A stretch of DNA of 64,000 nt from Tetraselmis striata (GCA_006384855.1 VCJN01003586.1:150729-214728); one strand, 5' to 3'. Positions 11,145 to 22,440 are shown, numbered from the stretch's first letter. Notes: generated by a model not told the origin, from the sequence alone. Program-made: numbers and translations.

Positions 11145-12413
11145 CTAGCAGCAGAACCGCAGCATAGCAGCTCGCTGCCGAGGCCGCGCCTTTGCGCAAC
11201 CTGTGCGATGCCCACGTGACACTGGGGGGCGGCTGGGCGCCCGCCGCCAGGCAGGCGTCCCGCAGCCAGTCAGTGGGAGTGGCTGAAAAGGACCAAGCGG
11301 CGGAAGGCTCCAGCGGGGAGACGCTCCAAAACTTGGTCGGCAGGCCGGCGCCGGAGAGAGGGCGGCAAGAAGGTGGGGCTCGGCCGCCATCGACACCGTC
11401 CAGGGCGCTCCAGAGCCCGGGCGCGGGCGCCGTGCGCGGGACGGGCGGCCCAGGTACTGTACACTGTACTGCAGTGACGGCCGTACCGCCAGGGATTGGC
11501 CGCAGGCCTTAGCATAACAGCGAAGATACATGTACTTGTCGTACGTTGTCAGACCCCGCTGCTCCGCGAGGCCGCGGGCGGCGGTGTCGTCGGTCAGAAT
11601 CCACAAGCGAGGCTCGTCGCCGTCGCGTGGCGGGGGTGGCTCCAGACCGGAAGGGGGGACTTGACCGAAGTAGGCGAAGTCGACGTACTCGAGCTCGGTG
11701 TCGAGTGCGTCCAGCTCAGCAGGAAGGGGCTCTTGCGCTCCTTGCTCACCACCCTCGGGCGCAGGCGCGCCCGCGGGAATGGCTGGCTGGGTGCCTTTGG
11801 GAGGAGGCGGTTGCACGGGAGGGGCCAGTCGAGCGAGTAGGGCGGCCGTAGCCGCCTCGAACTGCTCGGCCAGCCGCTTCTCCTGGGCTATTGCTTGGGC
11901 CGTCAGGCGTTTCTCCAATTCGGTGTCGTCGGTCAGAATCCACAAGCGAGGCTCGTCGCCGTCGCGTGGGGGTGGCTCCAGACCGGAAGGGGGGACTTGG
12001 CCGAAGTAGGCGAAGTCGACGTACTCGAGCTCGGTGTCGAGTGCGTCCAGCTCAGCATGAAGGGGCTCTTGCGCTCCTTGCTCACCACCCTCGGGCGCAG
12101 GCGCGCCCGCGGGAATGGCTGGCTGGGTGCCTTTGGGAGGAGGCGGTTGCACGGGAGGGGTTAGTCGAGCGAGTAAGGCGGCCGTAGCCGCCTCGAACTG
12201 CTCGGCCAGCCGCTTCTCCAGGGCTTCCGCTTTGGCCGTCAGGCGTTTCTCCAATTCCGCGATGGATGCCGCAGTGGCGCCGCCCGGGGCGTCGTCGACT
12301 AGGGCGTCTTGCGGTACATGACGAGGGGGCATCCTGCTGTCGCGGGGTGGGGAAGGTGTAGCGTCTCGGGAGGCTGAGGCTCGGGTCCGAGTCGGCATAG
12401 AGTAAGCTGACAC
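11145..12413 (-). CDS. Gag-like protein of split-repeat retroelement, 422 aa
   Basis: A predicted structural (gag) protein with a charged N-terminus, Ala/Leu/Glu-rich probable coiled-coil segments (AELEKRLTAKAEALEKRLAE) and Pro-rich linkers. A block of 112-113 residues is present twice in tandem (DNA units 11922-12257 and 11583-11921), nearly identical, each ending PRLWILTDDT. After the second unit RGLAEQRGLTTYDKYMYLRC resembles the gag core RQLIARRHWATLDQYRSLYC of the intact element at 56489-61398, linking the two families. The tail beyond about residue 300 is Arg/Pro-rich and may be non-homologous read-through. No zinc knuckle is visible. It is the only large frame between the element's repeats. 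Confidence 0.65.
   Translation of the reverse strand: MSAYSMPTRTRASASRDATPSPPRDSRMPPRHVPQDALVDDAPGGATAASIAELEKRLTAKAEALEKRLAEQFEAATAALLARLTPPVQPPPPKGTQPAIPAGAPAPEGGEQGAQEPLHAELDALDTELEYVDFAYFGQVPPSGLEPPPRDGDEPRLWILTDDTELEKRLTAQAIAQEKRLAEQFEAATAALLARLAPPVQPPPPKGTQPAIPAGAPAPEGGEQGAQEPLPAELDALDTELEYVDFAYFGQVPPSGLEPPPPRDGDEPRLWILTDDTAARGLAEQRGLTTYDKYMYLRCYAKACGQSLAVRPSLQYSVQYLGRPSRARRPRPGSGAPWTVSMAAEPHLLAALSPAPACRPSFGASPRWSLPPLGPFQPLPLTGCGTPAWRRAPSRPPVSRGHRTGCAKARPRQRAAMLRFCC
11583..12257 (-). repeat. Tandem duplication inside gag (339 + 336 bp)
   Basis: Units 11583-11921 and 11922-12257 are head-to-tail and nearly identical, differing by one proline codon and a few substitutions. The repeat keeps the frame, so it is a recent in-frame duplication. 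Confidence 0.9.
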
Positions 12414-12442
12414 TCTGCTCGACTGCTAGAGTCGAGACTGCT

Positions 12443-12618
12443 TGCGCGAGCCGGTTGAGGCGAGCGCAAAGCAGAGAGTGCCGGTGCCCGAGGGCGGATC
12501 CCTCAGGTCGTGGTGCTGGTGCGGGCCGGCAGGCCCCAGTCCGTGCGCCGACCGCGGGGATCGTGCGCAGTACAACATTGCTAAGTACTGTAAACCTCTA
12601 GATTACTACATCCGACCA
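12443..12618 (-). repeat. Split repeat A1 of gag-only element
   Basis: The 5' terminal 176 bases of the element on the - strand; 98% identical to 10885-11060. Confidence 0.9.
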
Positions 12619-12681
12619 TATAATATAATTACATGAGCTAGCAGCAGAAGGCGATATCGGAATATATAATCGTTAGTCGCT

Positions 12682-13250
12682 GTACAAGAGGATACGATAG
12701 ATATCTTTGTCCCTTTCGCCGTTTCCGAGTTTGGCTCGCTGGCCCCGCACGCTGAGGCCTTCTTGGTGGAGCTCGCGAAAGCTAGCCAAGCACACACTGG
12801 CAAGAATATTGGCCAGCTCTTGTCTGCGTGGCGCCGCCGTTTCTCCTTGCTCATCAACATGGCTCATGCAGACAATGTTCTTGGCGGGGTCGCGGCCGCG
12901 CGTGTGGCACGTGATGGTGCTCCTGCGCCCGCGTCGCGTCGTTCGTCGGCATGTGTTGCTATGACCCGGGTCATTGGCTGCAAGCGTCCTCGCCGTGCCT
13001 GATAGCCTACCCCGGGGCGGGGGTTCTTGGAGTTTCTGGCAGCTAAGTGACTTCGTGGTTCCCTTGGCTCCTTCTTGTCTTTTGGCTCCCTGTCCTCCTG
13101 TTCGACCTTGTTTTCAGGCTTGAGTATCTCTTTTGCTGGCAACCTCTCATAGTTGCTCTTAGTTCTCTTTGTAGTGCGCTTTTGTGAAAGCCCCGATGTA
13201 AATTACATTACGAGAGATACGCTCTCGCAGTGTGCTGCCATCCAGGGATC
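12682..13250 (+). pseudogene. 5'-truncated LINE-type 3' end (RT C-terminus and 3' UTR)
   Basis: An open frame at 12682-13002 reads DIFVPFAVSEFGSLAPHAEA and continues to SAWRRRFSLLINMAHADNVL. This resembles the conserved tail of algal and oomycete LINE polyproteins (F..G..AP.A..FL..LA ... WR..LS...Q..NA). The following 3' sequence at about 13019-13200 (CTTGGCTCC..., TTTTCAGGCTTGAG..., TAGTGCGC.TTTGTG) recurs at 14105-14290, as expected for two truncated insertions of one family. Confidence 0.5.
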
Positions 13251-13264
13251 CGCACTTTTTCTGT

Positions 13265-13275
13265 AGCGACTATAT
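13265..13275 (+). promoter_or_regulatory. Possible TATA box
   Basis: CGACTATATAG lies about 245 bases before the cyclase start codon. A weaker CATATTTAG lies about 25 bases before the ATG. Neither is proven. Confidence 0.25.
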
Positions 13276-13515
13276 AGAGCGGGCATGAAAAGCTACGACC
13301 TCCTTGCAGATGCAGTACGGTACGAGAAGCACGAGATACGGTACTCCCAGATACGGTTATTTATAATACCAGATGACCTTGGGCTATCTTCCGCCCCACT
13401 ATATCCCCAAGCACCCTATCGCCCTCTGCTGCTAGCTCATGTAATCATATCCCCAATCGACTACAGGGTACCAGTACCGCATGCCGCGCCGCGCATATTT
13501 AGCCCGGCCGCTACC

Positions 13516-16500
13516 ATGGGTTGCACGGCATCCGTTGCAGCCGCCAGCACGGACGGAGCGGCGGGCGAAACTAGACTCGCGAGGATATCTGGCCGCATAT
13601 CAAGAGCGTGTCGCCGTGACCGCGTGGCCCGCCTGGCGCCTGGGGCAGCAGCCCTCAGCGGGCCAGTCGCCGACGACGCCGATGGGTTACCCGTGCGCTG
13701 CCGCGTGGTTGCAGCGGCGACAATGCCCTACGTGCCCGCCCGCGTGGCGGCGGCCTTCGCTGCGGGTCGGCTCACAAAGCCGAGAGCTGTGCGGGCGGCG
13801 CTGTTGATTCTGGACGTGTCGGGCTTCACCCGGCTAAGCGAAGAAGCGCGCCGCCGGCTGGGCAGCGAGGGCGTGGAGCGCTTCAGTCTCGCGCTCTCCG
13901 GTGGGTCGACGCCTGCCGCCAGCTGTGGGGTTACTACCGCATACCAGCGCACACATCTAGCGACTGATATCCATCACTAATAACCGCTACTCATTTTGGC
14001 ACCAGAGTGACCCCACTGGGCGTTCCCGATTCTCTAAAAGGGAAGACATGATCCTTACGTAGAAGATGGGATGCCAACTATCTATTTTTTTCTGGGGACC
14101 GCTTTAGTATATCGTGAGCAGTCGAGTTCCCTCTTGCTCTTCTTCTCTCCTCCCTTCGTTCTTGGCTCCGTGGCCTCCTGCTTGACCCTTCGTTTCAGGC
14201 TTATATCTCTCTCTTCCCCGCAACCTTTCACAATTGCTTTTAGTTCTGGTTTTAGTGCGCATGTGTTAAAGCACTGATGTCCAAAGAAATCACGAGCATA
14301 CGACAGGAGTATTATAACATGCCGGATGCTACGCCAGGGTGGACCGTTGAGGATTGCATCTCAGTAACTCTTGCCTATAGCTATACCCCGGATATACCGT
14401 AGGATGCATCTGGGTTGGCTGGTCCCAAAAATACTGAATTGTTCTGCGGCATTGTGTCAACAGTTCGGTAGACTATTCGTGTTTATTCTAATCTAAGCTA
14501 AATACTGTATGATATTTGCAGATATTTCTATTATTAGCTGCCTTTCGCGTGGGCAGAAACCAATGGCGCTAGTACACCCCTCCCAAAAAAACCCGAAGCG
14601 GGATCATCACACACTGTATTACTGCTCTGCTCGTACAGATATCGTACATGCTCATTTATGCTGTATAGTAAGGTTTTAAGAATGTATAGAGGTAGCGACT
14701 TCTGAGAAAAATGTATCATTTAATAATTGTGCATTCATTAATGATGATACCTTGGTAATTTCTTATCTTCGCGGGGGAGGGGCCGGGGGGGGGGGGGGGG
14801 GGGGGGGGGGTTAAAAAGTAATTGTATTGCAACAAGGCGGTATTAGGCAGTTACGATTAAATGTTATGTTTTAGGTACCGAATTTCCGGAGAAACTGAGG
14901 GGGGGGGATCTTTAATTTGGGGTCGAAACTATCATTTCATAAGCATGTTGGGCGGCTGATGGCCTGAGCTAGGTCTAGCACCGCCGCACCGCGTGCGCTG
15001 GCAACGGTATCTATACCATTCAGGCAAACGATACAGTATTATAAAGCGGCGACATACAGCAGGTCAGCGGCAGCAAAGCAATACATGGAGGGGTGGCTAG
15101 GGCCACCATATGGTTGGGTTGCCTTGATGCTGGCTGTAATTTGTTGATGGTTCCAACAAGTGCCCCACCCCCTCTCCGTTTTATGCTTGCATACACATGG
15201 CGGGGAACACCCTCCAGGACACAGCCATGCATTGAAAGAGTTCAGAAAAATCATGTCAATGGGAGTTTTTATGTAGCTGAGGGCATGTTCTACTGAGAAT
15301 TGTCAGACCTAATAAAAGATAGTTGGGGGGGGGGTACAGTTGAGGGGGGGGGGGGGGACCTAAAACATAGCATTTAATCGTAGCTGCCTTATGAATTCTA
15401 AGGCGGGTCCAAAAACCAAGTTATGTACTGCCAAGGCGGGGGTACGGCACGATATTTTGCTGGGGGACAATAGTGCACTCGGTTACATCACTGGTGGCGC
15501 CGCGCGCCAGCGCAGCTCGCATGACTTACTCGCAGGTAGGCTCAGGCGACTCACTATTGGGCCCATCTAACTCACTATCACCCTCCACAGACATCGCCTC
15601 ATCATATTGAGGAAGACAGTGTCTCTCACACTCTGCTCATCCTCACTACCCTGATTAGCTTTGGCAATATGCTGTTGCTCGGTTGCCACCACTGTGACTT
15701 GCACACTTGAAGTCAATGTGGCGCTGTTTTAATAATTATGCGAGTACAATATAAACTACGAGTAAGCTTCAGTACTATTTGTACGAGTACTGGTACGGTT
15801 TGTACACCAGGCTATGAGTATATATACCACATACTAATGCTGCCATGTGGCAAAAGTTAATCTTATAAGAAGAATGTCGCCTCGATTGTTACACCGATTC
15901 TGGGGGCACGAGTTTCAATCCAGGGACCAACATGTCACCGTTTCGATCCCCAGTGTTGTCGAGAATTGATGTCTCGCGGGGCGGGGGGGGGGGGGGGGGG
16001 GAGGTGTTAAAATCATACGAGTATGATATACTACGAGTTAGTACCAGTAATATTCGTACAATAAATACTAGTACGATGTGCACCTGAGATTACGATAATA
16101 TTACGATGAGATTACGAGTTAGTACCATTTAATGATGCCATGTGGCAAGAGTTGTTCTTTTGTGATGAATGTCGCTTCGATTGTTACAGCAGCATGTGAT
16201 GTTGGCACTCGCACCTACCGGCACCATTAGCAGCCACATCAACGCATGTAGCCGCCGCGCTAGGACTGGCAATGTCGATGGTGGCGCCGCCCGTAATACT
16301 CGCACTCGCGTTGACAGATCTGCCTCCATCTACGGCTTGTGTTGGTTATCGTCAAGAGAAAGTGCGCGCGGTAGAGCCTACCCCCCGGAGTATCTCGAAG
16401 TGATGCGCAACCGCGGTATTTTCCCAACCCCAAAATTTAATCTAGAAGGCGAATATTTAATTATATGGCGGGGGGGGGGGGGGGGGGGGGGGGTTAATAT

Positions 16501-19500
16501 TCCGGATGGTGGGGCCTAAGGCGCGGGGGCGGGGGGGGGTAATAAACAATAATTACTCTCGAGGTCGATACCATAGTCCGGTATGAAAAGGGGTGATTAT
16601 TATTATTACCTGTACGAGTTGCATAGTCGCTACGGTAAATGTACATATTATTGTAGTCGTCTTATGGTGATGACTGACGGGTACGAGGCACGGGTACGAC
16701 CAAGGGCAGGCGGTAATATGTATAGCAGGAATAATGCTGGGTAATATGTTGTTTCAATATGGGTGTTTCCTGGGGATACAGTGATATATATCTGTGTTAT
16801 TGTATCAACTGTCAGAGATGGTACAAATACAAACGGCCTTATGGGCAGTTCCCCCCACCCCGCCCCCCTTCGCTGCGCCCGCGGCGGGCCTGGTCGCCTG
16901 TCATCAGGAGGCCACGCGTTGATCCCCGCGCACAATCAACTCGCTGACCAAGCATTCGCAGAGTCTGCTAGCATATTATCCCTCAGCAGGATACGCACGC
17001 CCTCCGCAGCGTGCAGAGGCATTGCACATCGCAAAGCCGGCCGCTCAGTACCACTCGCTCCTTGCCGTGTACCACCGCGATGCTGGCCTTGCGTGCACCC
17101 GCGATTCGTCCTGCGGTGAGTGCAGTGCTCCTGACGACGAGGTTGCGGATATCCACAAGGAGCCATACTCCCCGCACAAGCGCCCCGAAACGAAGCGCAT
17201 TCTGACGACGTAGTGTGGGATACGAGCTCGATGGGCGGCTGCCGCTTTCCGCGGGGCCGCGGCCTTGCCGGACATGGAGCGCCACTTGAGAGTCGGCTAC
17301 CGGAGCGCCTGCACGCCGGCTTTGATGCCGCCGCTCCCGTGAATGAGCTCGAAATCGTTCCGAAAATCGGTACCCTCCGCCTACGCGCGGCACGGCGTCG
17401 CCATCTGCAAGCCGCGAGTCGCCGTCTGTGAATACAAGCCCAGTATCCCCATACCTGGACAGGCGGCGCCCGGCCACAGACTTCTGCGACTACCAGTGCT
17501 GTACTTCGTGGCAGCGCACAACTCGACTTTGTCATCCCGCGATCACCCGCCCCTCCCCCGGCAGGGCAGCATGAACCGGCCCCCGCCCAGCAACGAGTTC
17601 GGCACTTGTGTTTGTCTCTTTATGTTATTAGCATGCATGCCCAACTCTGGACGGTCTGGAGTTCGGGACATGGAAGAAATTGACATGGATACAAATAATA
17701 CTGTATCCACTGGACATAGATACGACCACGTCTACGGGCACCACGGTTAATTCTACGACCATGGTTGCCTACCGGTGCCTACTACGGCCTACCGGTTTCT
17801 ACCGCCTACCGCGGGCGATTGAGGTTGGCGAGACATCCTCAGCGTTGGAAATAAACAGAGTTGGAAGAATACTTGTCGGAAGTGCATATAAGATAATCTT
17901 GTGCTGAAGAACCGATGCACGATCGAAAATGTCTTCTGGCGGTGTCATCCTGGCTATGCCGTCTGCATCTTTGCATAAGCCAGCACCCCTGTCAGTTCCA
18001 CTGCCTCAGCATGCCAACCGTCAAGCCAACTGACGCACTATTCCACCGCAGCCTTCTTTGCGAGAATGATGGAGCTGATTGCCAATTTCCGGGGAGACGT
18101 GGACTGCTTTGCCGGCGGTGCGCGCCGACTGGAACTCGCTGTTTTTTGGCATGTTTGCCGCTGCTTGTCTCCAGCGTTGTCTGTGTCGGACACTGTCTTT
18201 CATCGTAACCTTATCCCCATGTCCTCCAACGTCGCCACTCCTCGGGGGCCTTGTTCTGCTTACTGACTGCCGACCCTCTGGTGCGGTGGGCAGATGCGGT
18301 ACTGGTTGTCTTTGAGCCTCGAAAGGCAGACACCGTAACCAACACTGGGGAGGTGGACCAGCGGGCCATACCAGGGCAGTGCCGCCAAGAGGGGGATGGC
18401 AATCGAGGCGGGAGCTCGCATGGTGGGTGGCGGGGTGGCAATGGCAACCTATCCGGGGCGGTGGGCCGCGCGCTGGCGTGCGCAAAGGTAGTGCACGCCC
18501 GCCTGGACGGCTTTCGAAACGAGCCAGAGGATCCGCCGCTCGGCGTCCATTCGGCGCTGGCAGCAGGTGAACCGACGGATATCTGCTGGCCGCTGCATTG
18601 GGAGCCTGTTGTCCTGTGACCCTGGCGCTGGGGTCGCCTGGGCTGCCAGATGGCCGGCACAACGGGCCACCACTGCCACATGTGCTCCTGCAGCTTGTGA
18701 CGCCGCGCCATGTGATGCCGCTGGCCCCCTGCAGGGGAGCTCGTATGCGTGGAATTCGGTGCGTGCTTGCAGGTTTCATGCATCTACAGGCGCCCACGCA
18801 ACATCGATATTCGATACAACTGTCCTAATATTGCCTCCGACCCGCCGGAGCTCGGCACATTTACCGGGCCCGCGCCCGTTATGGGAGGAAATATAGCCGT
18901 TGCCATTGTGCCTTACTTTCGCTGCCGCCACTCAAATATGCTATTCGCCAACATTTGCTATAACTAGTACTGCTTATCAGTGCCGTGGCTGGGCACAGTT
19001 GGTTGTTACCCCCCCCCCCCCCCCCCCCCCCGCCTCTCCTCCACCAAGACTGCCTGATATTCCCACTGCCGATATGCTGTGAAAGGTGGAAAATATGCCA
19101 GCCGCTCCGAGGCGTTCATGATCGGCCCGCCCCTGAAGGAGATCGCCGCGGCACTGGCCGAGTCCAAAACCTCGCAGATTGTGCTGGCGCCCAGCGCTGT
19201 CTGCGAGATGGGGCCGACCGCGCAGCAGTCTTGCCAGGCAGGCAATTGGTCCGCCTGCAGCCTGGCCACCGGCAGTCTGCTCCTGGCGCCCATGCCGCTC
19301 GATGTCGAAAGCTCCAGTGAAGTCGGACTTCCATCATATGAATCCTCTAGCTCTTCGAGCGCCGGCGCCTACAAGTCCTCCTTCCGGCACAAGCTTTCCC
19401 TCCACTCAAAGCGACACCAGGCTGGCCATCTGGTGCTCCCCAACCCTCTGTATCCCACCCGCGCGGTGCTGGCTCGCATGCTGGACACGGGCGAGGACAA

Positions 19501-19825
19501 GCAGACGATTGGCCGCGACTACTCCGCCCATAGCGGCAATGCGGTTCGTAAAAACATGTCAATGCGGCTCTGGGCCAGCCTACAGGGCAAGCTTGCGCAG
19601 CCCGCGACAGCGGCGCCCCCTCATGCGCCCCCTCAGCCCAGGGCGTCCCTGACGGACCTCTGTGCAGCTGAGGAGCGCGATGCGGCAGGGCTAGATGCCC
19701 TGCTGCGATTCATGCCGCAGTTTGTGAGGAGCAAATGCGTGGCTGGCCACAGCTTTTCCGCTCTGATGGAGCACCGCACAGTGACAACCATGTTTGTCAT
19801 CGCCAGTATGGAGGTGAGCGCCAAT

Positions 19826-19857
<32 letters not shown>

Positions 19858-20722
19858 CCGCCCCACCTTACTGCCCTAACATCCTCCAAGCACCGTGAAC
19901 TTGTGTTCGCTCTGTGGTGAGTATGATGACACACATGATGTTGCCCGGATGTTTATACCGGATCTGTCATCGGGCAAATAGAGTAAACAAGAACAGATTG
20001 GCTTAGATTAAAATATGGATTAGATTACATTAGATTACATTAGAAAATGCCAATTTGCTTTTTTTAAAAAGATAACTGACAGATACATCTTAGTCGTATG
20101 CCGAATCGATACCGGATAGCACTAATGACATCTTCTGATTGTGTACTGATCTGGTATAAACATCCGGGTAACATCATGCGTCTCATCATACTCACCACTG
20201 AGCGTGCCCATATATTGAGAGAATCACACATCCATTGCCCTATTTGCTGCCGCTGGGGCGGTCCCGGCTGCAGGAGCTGGAGGGCAAGTACACCGACCCC
20301 GCGTGGCTCAGGCAGCTGCAGGACACGCTAGGCGCCTGCATCGACGCCGTGGAGTCGCGCATGGGCGGAGCCACCCGCCAGGTCAGGCCAGCATCGCCGG
20401 CATTCATGTTGTCTCTGCCCGGCAAGCGCATGAGGGCACAATCTCCCGTCACCCCAGCCTGTACCCGCGGATGCCGACACTGCTCCCTTGCCTTCCTTGC
20501 AGATCACGGTGGACGACAAGGGGCTGGCGATGATCTTTGTGTTTGGGCTGCCGGGCTACCGGAGCCACCGGCAGACGCTGCCCTGCATCCTGGCCACGGG
20601 GAAGGTGCTGGACCTGGTGGCGACCCTGGGTGTGGCGGCCACCGCGGGCGTGTCCATGGGCGCCTGCTTCTGCGGGCTGGTTGGGCACCCTGGCATCCGG
20701 TGCGAGTACGCCGTCATGGGAG
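13516..20722 (+). CDS. Soluble-adenylyl-cyclase-like class III nucleotidyl cyclase, six exons, 3' end not found
   Basis: Exons that join in phase are 13516-13900, 18052-18117, 18294-18566, 19086-19813, 20274-20381 and 20503-20722 (593 codons plus one base). The ATG sits in CTACCATGGG. The N-terminus MGCTAS fits N-myristoylation with palmitoylation, implying membrane attachment. C1 shows ILDVSGFTRLSEE (metal-binding Asp100), FFARMMELIANFRGDVDCF and, across two splice junctions, FAGDAVLVVF (second metal Asp151). Spacing of 51 residues is close to the 52 in human ADCY10. C2 begins about EHRTVTTMFV, then ITVDDKGLAMIFVFGLPG and CFCGLVGHPG..CEYAVMG. The Lys before FAGD is Cys147, and the C2 Thr in EYTVIG is Ala590, so adenine selection as known for ADCY10 is not conserved. 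The last exon ends in phase 1 just before the expected V-N...R motif. It could be a divergent signalling cyclase, an inactive relative or a truncated copy. There is one caveat: the boundary of exon 4 to exon 5 is less certain, because a short HRELVFAL frame lies between them. Confidence 0.8.
14105..14290 (+). repeat. Second copy of LINE 3' UTR sequence
   Basis: Parallels 13030-13200: TTCTTGGCTCCGTGGCCTCC, TTTCAGGCTTATATCTC, CACAATTGCTTTTAGTTCT and TAGTGCGCATGTG. It lies in the large first intron of the cyclase gene. Confidence 0.6.
14785..14810 (+). repeat. Poly(G) tract, 26 bases
   Basis: In cyclase intron 1, just outside the left arm of the inverted repeat at 14845-15397. Confidence 0.95.
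14845..15397. repeat. Inverted repeat pair, possible MITE
   Basis: GGCAGTTACGATTAAATG... at about 14845-14876 is matched by its reverse complement with two mismatches at about 15358-15389 (CCTAAAACATAGCATTTAAT...). The ~30-bp arms enclose about 480 bases without a coding frame. A 14-base G run at 15344-15357 abuts the right arm. Confidence 0.5.
15838..16197 (+). repeat. Direct repeat pair in cyclase intron 1
   Basis: TGCCATGTGGCAA.AGTT...AATGTCGC.TCGATTGTTACA occurs at about 15840-15892 and again at about 16135-16188 with several mismatches. A 19-base G run at 15983-16001 lies between them. A tRNA-like TTTCAATCCAGGG...TTTCGATCCCC follows the first copy. Confidence 0.6.
15983..16001 (+). repeat. 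Poly(G) tract, 19 bases
   Basis: Between the two direct repeats of cyclase intron 1. Confidence 0.95.
16470..16493 (+). repeat. Poly(G) tract, 24 bases
   Basis: In cyclase intron 1, followed by TTAATATT. This matches the TTAATTAA after the tract at 2080 and the TTAAAAAG after that at 14785. Confidence 0.95.
16500..18051. other. Remainder of cyclase intron 1, unidentified GC-rich island
   Basis: 16840-17560 is GC-rich with open frames on both strands, unlike the AT-rich flanks. It looks like decayed coding sequence from a mobile element, but I can match neither strand to a family. The intron ends ATTCCACCGCAG at 18051. Confidence 0.4.
19009..19031 (+). repeat. Poly(C) tract, 23 bases, in cyclase intron 3
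   Basis: Lies about 55 bases before the acceptor at 19085, within a C/T-rich stretch, so it may double as a polypyrimidine tract. Confidence 0.95.
19826..19854 (+). repeat. Poly(C) tract, 29 bases, in cyclase intron 4
   Basis: Begins only 12 bases after the GTGAGC donor at 19814 and is followed by CTCCCCGCCCCACC. Confidence 0.95.
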
Positions 20723-20844
20723 GTGCGCTGCGCCAGTCCGTGCCCCTCCTGCCTCCATGCATTCAACTATTAAACTCCACTCCCTACCATTTGCCAGAGG
20801 GTGCATGCCGCGCGGTCCGGCCGAGAATACAATCTGTATATATA

Positions 20845-20940
20845 AACAATACATATATATATATATACACATAAACACGTACACATACATATACATATGT
20901 ATATATATTTGTATGTATACATATGTATATTTACTGGTGC
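20845..20940 (+). repeat. TA-rich microsatellite
   Basis: An imperfect (TA)n/(CATATA)n stretch, about 120 bases after the last recognised cyclase exon. Confidence 0.8.
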
Positions 20941-21214
20941 CGACGAACCTGTCTATAAGAGCCCTTAATCAGTGCTTCGCATTGGGCTTGCATGCACCCT
21001 ATCTATAAGAACATCCCTATATTTTAAGCCATAGTTTCGTCTACATTTGACTTTTGACAGGTATGGCGGGTTATTATTTCGCAGTGCTCTTATTGTTCGT
21101 GTCAGCAATCGGATGTGTATGTACGTACATATGGTATGTGTATACAATAGCATTAATGCTGTATATGGTATATGTGTATAGGTATGTTTATGTATTTCTA
21201 CTTAATATGTATGT

Positions 21215-21475
<261 letters not shown>

Positions 21476-22440
21476 ACACGTATTGCTCATCTGCTCACAC
21501 TTGTACGGCACCAATACATGCACGGCGCACGGAGACGGGTAATACCCGTATTTGTTAAAGACATTTAGGATACGATTCGTTCCTTTTTTAGGATATTCTG
21601 CGTTTTTGAATATGGCCACGCCCATGCATGGGATCATGCGCATCCATACATTTGTGTAAATGAAGTCTTTAATTCTCAAGTGCACCCTTCAATGTTCGTG
21701 CTTGTGCTGTCCCGTGTATTACGAATATGTTTCGTGATGTTTTCATTAGACGCGATTTGTACGTTAAAATAGTCGACATATCTCCCCTTCCGTGCGCCGT
21801 GTGTTACATGACACACCAATGTACGTACGGCCACATTATGCCCGCATGACTCTGCCCAATGCCCAAGGCTATCCGCAACAATCCTCGATGGCTTCAAGAC
21901 TGTATTGCATCTCCAAGCCTAATTCATGCGTGCAACCGCCTGCCAAGCCAGTAGATGTATAAAAGACGTGTACGCGCCGGTACATTATTATAACTAATTC
22001 CTTTGCCGCAAACCTTTTCCTTGTCTACGTTAAAGCCTCTCGCCTAAGCTTACAAATCCAAGCATATACGTCGAGAAGCAATTACATTATATCCGACTTA
22101 CGGACGACAGCAAGCGGAAAATGACGATGTTTAGCATAATGGCGCATTTGTAAGATAATGGAAACTTTTATTGTGGCGAAATTATTATTACAATTTGTAT
22201 TAGTTACATCAGGGAATAAATGCAATTGAATTTTATTTTTGTACAACATGCTAGTATGCTGCTCTACGACGCCCAAATGAGTTGATCTGAGGACTACATG
22301 CTTTCTATAACCGCAATCAATGGGAAATACAATGTGTTATCACAACTTAGTCAAGCTACCCGCCTACCTCATATATGTCGCCATCCCCTCCTCCTTCTTG
22401 CAACCGGGGGCTGCCCCGCAATCATGCTAAGCATAATGAC
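21476..22440. other. AT-rich DNA without recognised features
   Basis: Only short open frames without family signatures are present. This region would be intron if the cyclase gene continues to the right. Confidence 0.4.

Larger units (their letters stand above)
10762..12618 (-). mobile_element. Gag-only tyrosine-recombinase-type retroelement with split direct repeats (non-autonomous)
   Basis: Read on the - strand the order is A1 (12618-12443), gag, B1 (11086-11060), A2 (11060-10885), B2 (10788-10762). This A1-ORF-B1-A2-B2 plan is the one described for PAT and kangaroo elements, which use a tyrosine recombinase instead of an integrase. A1 and A2 are 176 bp and differ at three positions. No RT, RNase H or recombinase frame is present, so movement would need enzymes from another copy. 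The high repeat identity argues for a recent insertion. Confidence 0.8.
12619..13450. mobile_element. Possible inverted-repeat-bounded insertion
   Basis: A ~35-bp sequence around ATTACATGAGCTAGCAGCAG at 12627-12660 recurs inverted at about 13412-13447. The same motif is found twice more, at 24509-24549 and 24658-24690. A DNA transposon or MITE end is one explanation. The segment also contains a LINE 3' end, so it may be composite. Confidence 0.35.

Noticed and set aside
16936-17535. Minus-strand 199-residue frame as a gag or RT gene
   Set aside because: The composition resembles decayed retroelement coding DNA, but no motif of gag, RT, RNase H or recombinase can be aligned on either strand.
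19891-19916. A 26-base cyclase exon (HRELVFAL)
   Set aside because: It has plausible splice ends, but its phase does not fit the next exon at 20274, whereas exon 19086-19813 joins 20274 directly in frame.
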